Positions 45,508-54,464 of a stretch of DNA of 64,000 nucleotides are shown here, piece by piece. The stretch is from the IMG/VR virus record IMGVR_UViG_3300023116_000042, positions 1 through 64,000 of that record. One strand, given 5' to 3'. How positions within the stretch are numbered: position 1 is the stretch's first letter; each line of letters begins with the position of its first letter. Origin of the DNA: a virus. The notes beneath the pieces were generated by a model. That model ran no database searches. It saw nothing but the letters and a program-made list of their open reading frames with translations, and was not told where the DNA came from. The position numbers were made by a program, and so were the translations under genes.

Positions 45508-47424
45508 TTATAAAACTTCCGAACCACGAGCAATCGCAGACAAAGCTTGACCCGGTATAGTACCAGCTGCCCAGTTAGCCATATGAGACTTACTTGTCCA
45601 GCTCTCAAAGTTCTGTACTGTCTTAGCCCACGCTAACTTAATACGAGGAGAGATATAGTATTGGTCATACAAAGATAATCCCGAAAGAGTATTTAAGTAA
45701 TCACCAATTGCCGTATCTTCATCGAATGCAGAAAAGATCCCGCCGTCTCCGAATGACTCCATTACAGGGACATGCATAATCTCATCTAAGTTAACAATAC
45801 CGATATCTACTTCGATAGCATTCGGCAATCGGTCTTCAGTCCAACCTATCCCACCTACACCACGAGTAATCGTTAAGCTATCAATCATACCCAACTTAAT
45901 ATCCGTTACGCCCTGACTAAATACACGACAAAGGAAAGGAGAAGAGTAGGAAGCTTTACCGGTACTTCTAGGTAGAGCACCTGCCAATAACATACAAAGA
46001 GGAATATAGATGTTCGTCAATAAAGAGAACTTATTACCATAAGGACTTTGCAGTCGAATTTTGTAAGAGGTCTTTCCTAGTTCAGCAGAAGAACTATCCC
46101 AAGTCTTAGGAATATCAACATAAGCATTACCAGAGAAAGCAGATAGTCCTGCAAGACCAACGGAATCTAAAGCGCCTGTTGCGAAGTTACCGATAGCGTC
46201 AGTAATAGATTTCTGAGTATCGCCAATTAAGTTACCTTCAGCAAAACTGAAACGCATATCACGAGCAGCATTGTTAGCTCCGTTTAATTTCTCAGCTACA
46301 GCAGAGGTCTTAACGCTGTTACTGAATGACTCAGTAGGGTTAGACAAATCAGTAATGAAAGAAACAAAGTGGGAACCATCTCGAATCTCTGCTTTGAAGT
46401 GGTCTGTCCAACTAGGCTCATCTGCACGAACGTATTCGTGATTCTCAGATAGTTCTTCACCTTCAGCAGGGGCAGGTTTAGGTTCCATTAACTTACCGCT
46501 AAGGAAACTATCCATATATTCACCATAAGAAGGGTACTTCATTCGAAGATCTCCTTTCTTAGATTTCTGTTGACTTAGTTCCGCTTTAACCTGCTTAACA
46601 TATTCTTCAGTCGTACCTGCACTCTTAGCAATCCCGTCTAAGCGAGCATAGTGCTCATCTGCTAAACGTTGTGCACGAGTCGCTACAGCATATACATCAA
46701 TACCGTTTAAGTTCTTATCTGAATCCGTATCGCGCTTAAAGATATCCGGAAGAGATTTGTTTAACAAAGCAATCTCGCTGTCAGTTAAAGGATCTTTTTC
46801 GGAACCTTTCTTAAATGCACCCTGAGTAATACCCATGCTAACGGACAGATGGTTTACTAAACTGGTTACAGTATTCCAATACAGAGGCATAGTGGGCTTC
46901 ATGTAATAGAACTTACTGTAAGGCGTACCAGCGGCAAAAGAACTCAAACGAGTAACTAAGTAGCTTATACCAAAGAACGCCTGTAGAGGCAGAGTCATGA
47001 TAAAGCCTACGGCATAGCCTAGCTTATAACTAAACCCTTGGTTCTCACCACGATTTACTAGCGTGGCTAACTGAGGGTTATAGAAGTTCCCTAAGAACTG
47101 ACTTAGGGAATTGAATTCGGGAACACCGAACTGTAAAGAAACACGGAATGCATTATCGTCCAATGCTTCTGAGTAGTAACGACCCATCCCTTTAGAGCTA
47201 GGGGAAAGAGATGGCATCTTTAAATCTGCGGTACGAGTAAATTGCGGCTTAGGGTTAATGCTTAGATTACCCCCAAGAGTCGTGTCGAAGAACTTTTCTC
47301 CGGCACTGGAATAAGTACGATTGACGTGACGGGATTGTTCGGATACGGTTCGTGGTACGAACATAGCTTGGCGAATCCAGCTAGTGTCATCTATTTCGCC
47401 TGTAAACTTTTCTCGATTTTCCAT
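45508..47424 (-). CDS. large virion structural protein
   Basis: 638 residues. A hydrophobic double segment at ~140-170 (LGYAVGFIMTLPLQAFFGISYLV) could insert in the host membrane. The C-terminal half is mixed alpha/beta with no motif. It lies 60 bases downstream of the 1748-residue virion protein and is likely coexpressed with it. Possible ejected or tail-associated component; not identified. Confidence 0.65.
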   Translation of the reverse strand: MENREKFTGEIDDTSWIRQAMFVPRTVSEQSRHVNRTYSSAGEKFFDTTLGGNLSINPKPQFTRTADLKMPSLSPSSKGMGRYYSEALDDNAFRVSLQFGVPEFNSLSQFLGNFYNPQLATLVNRGENQGFSYKLGYAVGFIMTLPLQAFFGISYLVTRLSSFAAGTPYSKFYYMKPTMPLYWNTVTSLVNHLSVSMGITQGAFKKGSEKDPLTDSEIALLNKSLPDIFKRDTDSDKNLNGIDVYAVATRAQRLADEHYARLDGIAKSAGTTEEYVKQVKAELSQQKSKKGDLRMKYPSYGEYMDSFLSGKLMEPKPAPAEGEELSENHEYVRADEPSWTDHFKAEIRDGSHFVSFITDLSNPTESFSNSVKTSAVAEKLNGANNAARDMRFSFAEGNLIGDTQKSITDAIGNFATGALDSVGLAGLSAFSGNAYVDIPKTWDSSSAELGKTSYKIRLQSPYGNKFSLLTNIYIPLCMLLAGALPRSTGKASYSSPFLCRVFSQGVTDIKLGMIDSLTITRGVGGIGWTEDRLPNAIEVDIGIVNLDEIMHVPVMESFGDGGIFSAFDEDTAIGDYLNTLSGLSLYDQYYISPRIKLAWAKTVQNFESWTSKSHMANWAAGTIPGQALSAIARGSEVL

Positions 47425-47484
47425 GACGTCTTCCTAATGGCTTTTAAAAAAGATAAGTGGGCATGATCTCTCATGCCCACTCGA

Positions 47485-50400
47485 TTAGCTCGCCTCACTC
47501 CTGCGAAGATCCACAGGAACTGAAACGTTTTGGCTCTTAGCTTTCGCTTTAGTAGCACTCGCAGATCTTTGACGACCAGCGGCCATAATCTCAATTAATT
47601 CATCAAGTTTGGAGTTCGTAATAACCTGTTGTTGGATACTACGTTCACGTTGAGCAAATGCTTTATTGTGCTCCATTTCGATTCGAGACATGGTTTCGTT
47701 ACTTAGATGTTGGTTAGAAGCCATAGCTTCCATACCTTTATCTACTACTGACTTGTCACTTGTCGTTTCAGCAGGCTTAGCTGCTTTCATAGAAGAAACA
47801 ACAGAAGTTGTAGCTTTCACTACATCGGCGGCTTTAGAGCCATCCTGTTCTTTTATTTCTTTTGTGTCAAGTTTCGTTTCAGCAACGTCTTTAGTTTTGT
47901 TTCTGGTGCGACGGCGACCTACCTTCTCAGCTTTATCTGCTTTAGCCTTGGAAGCAATAGCAGTTACTGGAGCAGTACTAAGAGCAGTACTTAACATGCT
48001 GTTTAGTTCAGACTCAGTATTAGTAGGCTGAGACATTGGCCAAGGATTAGCAGATACATCCAATGGACTATGTTCACCATAGAACCTAGGAGCTACTGCT
48101 GCCTTGATAAATGCCTGACGTTGGTCTTCTTTGATATCACTTTCGATATCTTCAATGTCATCACCAATCCCCATCTTCTTAGCTGCACTTAAGTGAGTAA
48201 GGAAAATAGGAATGAAGCGCTTAGCAAACCAGATTGCCCATGCTTGGATTTGTTCTGGACGGTTCATGTCCACACCAAAGTCTTCAGCAAATTCTTGAGC
48301 AAACTCTTTTACAGGCTTCTTAAGTATTGGGCGATTACCCTGCCAGCTTATTTCATCCATCACCTCAGCTTCAAGCTGTCGGATGTTTGCGATTGCACTC
48401 TTATCAGTAAGGTCTACGCCGTACTGAAGAAAACGCATTTTCTCAACACCCTCAGGCTCAGATCTATCCGAGAAATACTTATAAGCTTTATAGCCGCCAT
48501 AGGCCAATCCACCCACAGCGGCAGCTATAAGTACAGGACTACTGATGACAGCAGCGCCTGCGGCAAGTAAGCCCTTACCGGCAACTGCTAAGCCGCCTAA
48601 AGCCATCTTACCTAAACCGGCACCAGCAGTTAAGGCTACTCGCCCTAAGGTGCTACCAGCGCCCAATGCAAGACGGCCAGCGCCCTTAGCTAGACCTCCA
48701 AGTTTTCCTCCAACTCTACGCAAGAGACCTTTCTTCCCTCCTTTACCCAAATCAGGAGTACCGTCAGGAAGCATTCCTCCTAAAGCCTTGCCCGCTATTA
48801 AGCTCTTTAACCCATCTAGAACGCCAGAGAACCCTCCAAGGGCCCCTGTAATCTTGTCCGAGATTCCGCCAAGTACCATTGCAATTAAGCCAGTAGAGTC
48901 TCCAGATTTCTCTGCATCCTTCTCGGCTTTTGCGCGATCCTTAGGCTTAAGGTTCATCTTCTCTTTAAGTTGATCTTTACGACGCTTCAGTTGGGCTCTC
49001 CAACCACCGTCTCGAAGACCATCCCCGTTACCGTCACCGCGTACTTCATCTCCATCAATCTTATTAATCAATGTTGCCATTAGATCTTTAAGACTAGCAG
49101 AGTTTACTTTGCGTTTACTAGTAACGTCCACTTCCGCATCAACTTCATCATCCATAAACGGATTATAGTTTTTGACTTCTTTCATCAATCGATCTAGATG
49201 CGGTTTGATGTGCTTATCAACTTTCTCTTTTGAATCTGCAGAAAACTTATCCTTCGCTTCTTTAGCTTGGGCTACAAAGTTATTCATAGCTTCGGTGAGG
49301 TTAACCTTAGCTTCCGCCTCGTTCTTGTAAACGGTCTGCATGTCACCCGCTAGAGCAGCCTTTTGAACTGGCCAGCGCATTTCCATGTGGCGATAGATTC
49401 GTTCTAGTATGTCAGAATTGAAACCGCCAATAGCGATTCCTTCCGGCCCACCAAAACCAGAGAAGAGAGATTTAAATAAATCTTTCGCGTGTCCCATGGC
49501 ACCAAGACCGAAGTTCTTAGCCATAGTAAACATTTCTTTTGCTTTCTTAATAGCAAGCTTAGGAGCCATAGTTAAGCGAGATAATAATTCACTGCTCTTA
49601 ATTTGAACACCAAACTTATCAAAGATACCGTTTCGGATATCATCTAAACTTAATACTACGTTTCCTTTAAGGTCATAGATATCACCTTTAACATCTCGTA
49701 AAGATGAAACTATCTTACCATCGGCATCTACGTATCCGCCGTTCTCCATAATACGAGCTAGTAGTCGAGGCGATCGCTCACCAGCTACATAGACATCCAT
49801 CGGAGCACTTAACAACTTCTTAGCTTGACCCAATAAAGGCTTAACTGCATTTAAAGCAGTCTTCGCTAGACCAAACTGCATGCCGTAGATATTACCTAGA
49901 CCTTCTTTCGCTTTAGTGAATAGATCACTTATAGTTGATTTCATTGCCTCTATATCAATCTTCTTACCGAAGCGATCGACAAGACCTTGTTTAAGATCTT
50001 CAAAGGACAATACGATGTTCCCATCTGCGTCTACTACAGGACCAGTGATTTCATTAAAGCTGGTTAGTATTTTACCACTTACTGCATCAAAGTATTCGCC
50101 ATCACGAAGTTTTTGATAAATCAAGACTGGATCAGGCTTACCCGGAATATAAAGATCAAAAGGTAACTGTTTAAAGTCCTTAGTCTTTTTCTTGATCTTC
50201 TCGTACATGGATGTAGCACCACCCATAACGGTATCTTTAGCAGTAGTAAATGCCTTGCCTAAGTTAGAATAGTAGCCAGTAATAAAACCTGTTGCTTTAC
50301 CTAACTTCTCTTTAGCGAACTTAGCTAGATCGCCAGCACCGAAAGAATAGGTAGTGTTACCGCTAGACATAGTTGCTTCAAAGATAGCGCGTAGCTGGAC

Positions 50401-52731
50401 ATTAACTTCATCCAACTGACCCTTAAGCATTCCAAATAATGGACCTTCCGGACCCGAACCCTCTGGTCCAGCCCCATCATCCATTCGTACAGAGCCTCCC
50501 GGCATAGTAAGAACATGAACAGGGATGCCAAGTTTATTTTCGATTTCTTCGAAGAACTCTTCCTTGAGGCTGCCCGGCATTCCGTTAGCAACTTCTTGGA
50601 TACCAGAGATATCCAACTTAAGACCGCCATCAGCACCCATGAAAGATTTAAGGGAAAGCACTTCCCCATATTCTTCCTCTTCAAACCCTTTAGTAGGGCC
50701 GTTATAGAACTGCTGTTTTCTACGCTGCTTAAAGAAACCTTTCTTCTTGGCCGCTTCGCCAGATCCTAGATCTAGATCAACACCTTTAACGCCCGTTAGG
50801 CGAGCCGCTAGTTCAGGATCATTCATTGCCTCTTCAAAGAACATTGTTCTCTTATTGGTATGATCCACCATATCTTTCTCACCGACTTTACCGATGATGC
50901 CAAGACGTCTAGCAATTTCTTTATTGCCGCTAGCATTAAGCTTACCTAGTTCTGGATTGATATTACCAAATCCATCTTTCATATCTTTGTAGATACGAGA
51001 GAGGCCTAGATTACCTTCCGCCAGTCTACCTTCCTTACCTTCACCAATATAAGTATCACGAATCAGACTGGCAAATAGATCGCCGCCTTCAACGTCTTTA
51101 TCGGTTAGTTTAGAAAGGTTACCCAAACTGAATAGTTGACCCCCATTAGCATTGTCAACTAACATACGCATTAACGCATTCTTCTGTTCCTTGGAAAGCT
51201 TACCTTCAGGATCAATCTTATCGATGATATCAAAGCCAGCAGAAACAGAACGACTTACATTTCGTTCGTCATAAATACGTTTACGAAGAGACTTGACTTC
51301 AGAACCAATCGTAACAAACTCTTCCTTATCTACAGAGTAAGTTAATCGTTCGTTATCTTGGCCTGTTGCTATATCCGTAGTTGTCTTTAAAATACGGGAT
51401 AAATAACCCGGTATAATTTCAACAATACTACGACGAGTCATCTCATCGAAAAGAGAAGCGTCCGTCATCGTTTCGGCTAGACTATGGACAACAGATTCAT
51501 TATCTCCGCCTATGCCCGGGATAAGTTCCCTAAGCATACTGAAACGTTCCGTATCACCCATCTTAGAAAGCTCTACAAGAGCCTCTGGGGCGTTTTCGGA
51601 AAGATAGAGTAGTTGGTTACTCCATCGTGACATAGTAGGGTTCTTAGCGAGGAATGCGCCGAGACGTTTACCGGCCGCTTTAGAGGCTATGCTCATTCCG
51701 ATAGAGCCGATGTTTTCACCAGCCATCTCATGAGCATCCATACCCGGCATATCATCGCCAGCCATTCCGCCAACAGTATCGATCATATCCGCACCCATCG
51801 ACAAGCCTTCAGAGACTTGAGATGTGAATTCAGATACTCGACTCTTAACGTTAGAAGCAAAGCGACTACCAAACTTAGATATCCCTTGAGCAGCAGTGTC
51901 GTTAAGACGACCCATTAACCGTTCACGGGTAAGTTGGATATAACTTTCTGTTCCACGTAACTTAACAAACTCAGGAAGACCTGTGTTCTTAGAGATGCTG
52001 CGTAGATTAGAAATAGCGTCAGAAGAGAACGCTCTATTCGTTTCAGCAATATCTCGAAGCATAAAGAACTGACGATGACCCAGCTCCAACATCTTACGTT
52101 GGTATGGACTTTCAATCTGTTCTGTATACGCAGCCAAACGAGTTACGGCATTAGAAATTTGACCTAGTAATGCACTACTGGCCTCAAAGCGTTTTTGGTC
52201 ACGTTTGTCTCTAGCACCTTCGGCCTTAGCATTCTTCTCTTCAGTAGCCATCTGAAGATTAAGTTGGCGACCAAAGATTTCGTTGGCAGCAGAAGAAATA
52301 TTAGCTTCATCAATCTCGCGCTGAGACTCTAAACCATACTTCTTCTCTTCCTTGGTCATGCTTTTGATTTTATCTTTAATGCTGTTTGGTAAGAAAGATA
52401 AACCATCAATATTGTTATGAACAGCCCTTTTCAGGTCCTCCATTGGACCCTTTAGCTCTTTGGCTGTTTTATCGTATATACTGCGAGCCTCAGACAGAAC
52501 TTTATCAGCCTGTCCTCTTGCAGCTTTAAAACCCGGCGGTAAAGAATTATCCGCTATAGTCTTAGCCGCATGCGCAAGGTTGTCTTTGTCTCTAAGCGAA
52601 CCCAGAGCACCATCCATTACCTTAGTAGCAGGCTTACGGTCATCTTTGACATCAAATGGATCTAAGTCCGAATCGAAATCCAGATCCAGTCCGTCCATAT
52701 CGATGTCATCTAAATTAATGTCATCAGACAT
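47485..52731 (-). CDS. giant virion protein, tape-measure-like
   Basis: 1748 residues. Acidic start (DDINLDDIDMDGLDLDFDSD), long helical/coiled middle, and an internal duplication near residues 860-1080: LPFDLYIPGKPDPVLIYQKL..G.YFDAVSGKILTSFNEI..GPVVDADGN and APMDVYVAGERSPRLLARIM..GGYVDADGKIVSSLRDV..GDIYDLKGN. A Gly/Ala-rich hydrophobic region of ~90 residues lies near 1360-1450. These fit a tape measure or ejected pore-forming protein. phiKZ gp181, next to its polymerase genes, may be the counterpart (from memory). Confidence 0.6.
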   Translation of the reverse strand: MSDDINLDDIDMDGLDLDFDSDLDPFDVKDDRKPATKVMDGALGSLRDKDNLAHAAKTIADNSLPPGFKAARGQADKVLSEARSIYDKTAKELKGPMEDLKRAVHNNIDGLSFLPNSIKDKIKSMTKEEKKYGLESQREIDEANISSAANEIFGRQLNLQMATEEKNAKAEGARDKRDQKRFEASSALLGQISNAVTRLAAYTEQIESPYQRKMLELGHRQFFMLRDIAETNRAFSSDAISNLRSISKNTGLPEFVKLRGTESYIQLTRERLMGRLNDTAAQGISKFGSRFASNVKSRVSEFTSQVSEGLSMGADMIDTVGGMAGDDMPGMDAHEMAGENIGSIGMSIASKAAGKRLGAFLAKNPTMSRWSNQLLYLSENAPEALVELSKMGDTERFSMLRELIPGIGGDNESVVHSLAETMTDASLFDEMTRRSIVEIIPGYLSRILKTTTDIATGQDNERLTYSVDKEEFVTIGSEVKSLRKRIYDERNVSRSVSAGFDIIDKIDPEGKLSKEQKNALMRMLVDNANGGQLFSLGNLSKLTDKDVEGGDLFASLIRDTYIGEGKEGRLAEGNLGLSRIYKDMKDGFGNINPELGKLNASGNKEIARRLGIIGKVGEKDMVDHTNKRTMFFEEAMNDPELAARLTGVKGVDLDLGSGEAAKKKGFFKQRRKQQFYNGPTKGFEEEEYGEVLSLKSFMGADGGLKLDISGIQEVANGMPGSLKEEFFEEIENKLGIPVHVLTMPGGSVRMDDGAGPEGSGPEGPLFGMLKGQLDEVNVQLRAIFEATMSSGNTTYSFGAGDLAKFAKEKLGKATGFITGYYSNLGKAFTTAKDTVMGGATSMYEKIKKKTKDFKQLPFDLYIPGKPDPVLIYQKLRDGEYFDAVSGKILTSFNEITGPVVDADGNIVLSFEDLKQGLVDRFGKKIDIEAMKSTISDLFTKAKEGLGNIYGMQFGLAKTALNAVKPLLGQAKKLLSAPMDVYVAGERSPRLLARIMENGGYVDADGKIVSSLRDVKGDIYDLKGNVVLSLDDIRNGIFDKFGVQIKSSELLSRLTMAPKLAIKKAKEMFTMAKNFGLGAMGHAKDLFKSLFSGFGGPEGIAIGGFNSDILERIYRHMEMRWPVQKAALAGDMQTVYKNEAEAKVNLTEAMNNFVAQAKEAKDKFSADSKEKVDKHIKPHLDRLMKEVKNYNPFMDDEVDAEVDVTSKRKVNSASLKDLMATLINKIDGDEVRGDGNGDGLRDGGWRAQLKRRKDQLKEKMNLKPKDRAKAEKDAEKSGDSTGLIAMVLGGISDKITGALGGFSGVLDGLKSLIAGKALGGMLPDGTPDLGKGGKKGLLRRVGGKLGGLAKGAGRLALGAGSTLGRVALTAGAGLGKMALGGLAVAGKGLLAAGAAVISSPVLIAAAVGGLAYGGYKAYKYFSDRSEPEGVEKMRFLQYGVDLTDKSAIANIRQLEAEVMDEISWQGNRPILKKPVKEFAQEFAEDFGVDMNRPEQIQAWAIWFAKRFIPIFLTHLSAAKKMGIGDDIEDIESDIKEDQRQAFIKAAVAPRFYGEHSPLDVSANPWPMSQPTNTESELNSMLSTALSTAPVTAIASKAKADKAEKVGRRRTRNKTKDVAETKLDTKEIKEQDGSKAADVVKATTSVVSSMKAAKPAETTSDKSVVDKGMEAMASNQHLSNETMSRIEMEHNKAFAQRERSIQQQVITNSKLDELIEIMAAGRQRSASATKAKAKSQNVSVPVDLRRSEAS

Positions 52732-52820
52732 AACAGTGACCTCTTGTTAACACTATAAATTAGATAAGGCCAAAATTTCTAGTCCTTATAAATTATTAGA
52801 TTTTTAAATGTGGAGTTATC

Positions 52821-54437
52821 ATGCAACAGAAGCGCCTACCCTTTAATATCTCTATACTTGAACCAACCAAACAGAAGGTAGGTCATCTAGCTGAGATCAC
52901 TGCATCGGACATTTGGGATACGTCCAGCGGAGAGTATCATCCAGCAGGTTTATACTCCACTCTTATATTCGGTTTGGCTGGCGAACAAAAGCGTAATCAA
53001 CAACACGCACTCATCAAACTGAATACAACCGTTTTTCATCCTAAACTACTTATGGAAATCTTTAGATTGAAAGGTCTTTATAAAGATATTCTTGAAGGTA
53101 AAGGATATGCAATCTTCGATAAGAAGTTAAAAGACTTTGTTCGAAGTGATGCACTAGACGGAGATACTGGATTCCATTTCTTCGTTAAACATTTTAATGA
53201 TATTAAGTTTGCACGGAACGAATCAAAGCGACGTGATCTTAATATCGATCTAATAGAGAAATATCGTAAGGTTGCTCTAATGGATAAATTGGTTGTCCTA
53301 CCTGCCGGTCTTCGAGATATCGAGATGACAGAAGGTGGCCGTCCAATCGAACACGAGTTAAGTAAACTTTATCGCTCCGTTCTAACTTCAGCTGCAACAA
53401 TCAGTCCTGTAATGCAGAATAAGGAAACTGCAGATCTAGACTTGACTCGATGGAAAGTACAACGAGCAGTACTGGAAGTTTACGCATACCTTGAGAATAT
53501 GATCTCAGGTAAATCAGGGTTCATACAAGGCAAGTGGGCTGCACGTCGGGTATTTGGTAGTACACGGAATGTTATCAGTGCCATGGACATGACAGCAGAG
53601 GACATGGATAGTCCACGTCTTGCCGATATCAATACAACTCAAGTTGGTATCCATCAGTTTATTAAAGGTTGTTCTCCTTTGATTCAGCATAAGCTGAATA
53701 CAACTTTGTTAGTTGATATTGTCAGTAACCCAGATGGAGAGGTTCCTTTAATCGATCCTAAAACACTTAAATTAGTTCCTGTAAAATTAAAACAAAAGAC
53801 TCGGGACAAATGGACAACTATAGATGGCCTTAACGATACCATGAATGGTTTTGATCTACTTGAACGTAGACACAAGCCTGTTATGGTTGATGGTCATTTT
53901 CTAGCTCTTATCTATAAAGATGAGAAGTCTTTTCGTATCTTTAAGAATATGGAAGAGCTTCCTCCTCACCTAGAGAAAGAGAATGTTTATCCATTGACTT
54001 GGGCGGAGTTATTTTATTATGCTGCGCACTCTGTTAGCGACCGTGTGTATGGTTTCGTTACTCGCTATCCTGTTACTGGCTTAGGTTCGATCTATCCTAC
54101 TAAGCTATATTGTAAATCTACCAACCCTGCTATCTCTTTAACTGAATTGGCTGACGACTGGACTTCAAGTGGAAGCGTATTCCCTGAGATGCCAGACGCA
54201 GATAAAGGTTCACAGAGTTTCGTTGATACGACGATTCCGCATAGCGCTATGCTTAAGCCTCTGGGAGCTGATTTCGATGGAGATACTGTCTCCTTGACTT
54301 TAGTCTACTCGGACGAATCTGTTAAAGAAATGCGTAAGATTTTAAACGGGAAGGAAATGTACCTACAGGCTTCTGGTGGTTTGATGTATGACACAACCAC
54401 CGACGTAAGCTCTTGGGTACTCAAGAACTTCAAATAA
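52821..54437 (+). CDS. virion RNA polymerase beta-prime subunit, N-terminal half
   Basis: 538 residues. Contains the catalytic metal-binding LGADFDGDTVSL near residue 490, the hallmark of multisubunit RNA polymerase beta-prime. The start (SGEYHPAGLYSTLIFG) and VFHPKLLMEIFRLKG match the early RpoC region, without the Cys4 zinc ribbon. It ends soon after the active site; the rest of beta-prime (bridge helix, trigger loop) must be encoded elsewhere. Operon head, divergent from the giant protein; resembles phiKZ gp180 in position. Confidence 0.9.
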   Translation: MQQKRLPFNISILEPTKQKVGHLAEITASDIWDTSSGEYHPAGLYSTLIFGLAGEQKRNQQHALIKLNTTVFHPKLLMEIFRLKGLYKDILEGKGYAIFDKKLKDFVRSDALDGDTGFHFFVKHFNDIKFARNESKRRDLNIDLIEKYRKVALMDKLVVLPAGLRDIEMTEGGRPIEHELSKLYRSVLTSAATISPVMQNKETADLDLTRWKVQRAVLEVYAYLENMISGKSGFIQGKWAARRVFGSTRNVISAMDMTAEDMDSPRLADINTTQVGIHQFIKGCSPLIQHKLNTTLLVDIVSNPDGEVPLIDPKTLKLVPVKLKQKTRDKWTTIDGLNDTMNGFDLLERRHKPVMVDGHFLALIYKDEKSFRIFKNMEELPPHLEKENVYPLTWAELFYYAAHSVSDRVYGFVTRYPVTGLGSIYPTKLYCKSTNPAISLTELADDWTSSGSVFPEMPDADKGSQSFVDTTIPHSAMLKPLGADFDGDTVSLTLVYSDESVKEMRKILNGKEMYLQASGGLMYDTTTDVSSWVLKNFK

Positions 54438-54464
54438 ACCCATTAAAACAAGAAGGCAAGTATT

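Noticed and set aside
47391-47594. Small minus-strand ORF between the two large virion genes
   Set aside because: Its region is already covered by the end of the giant gene, and the first ATG of 45508-47424 has a better context.
48545-48973. 142-codon plus-strand ORF inside the giant virion gene
   Set aside because: Pro/Ala/Lys-rich antisense shadow of the Gly/Ala-rich region of the minus-strand gene.
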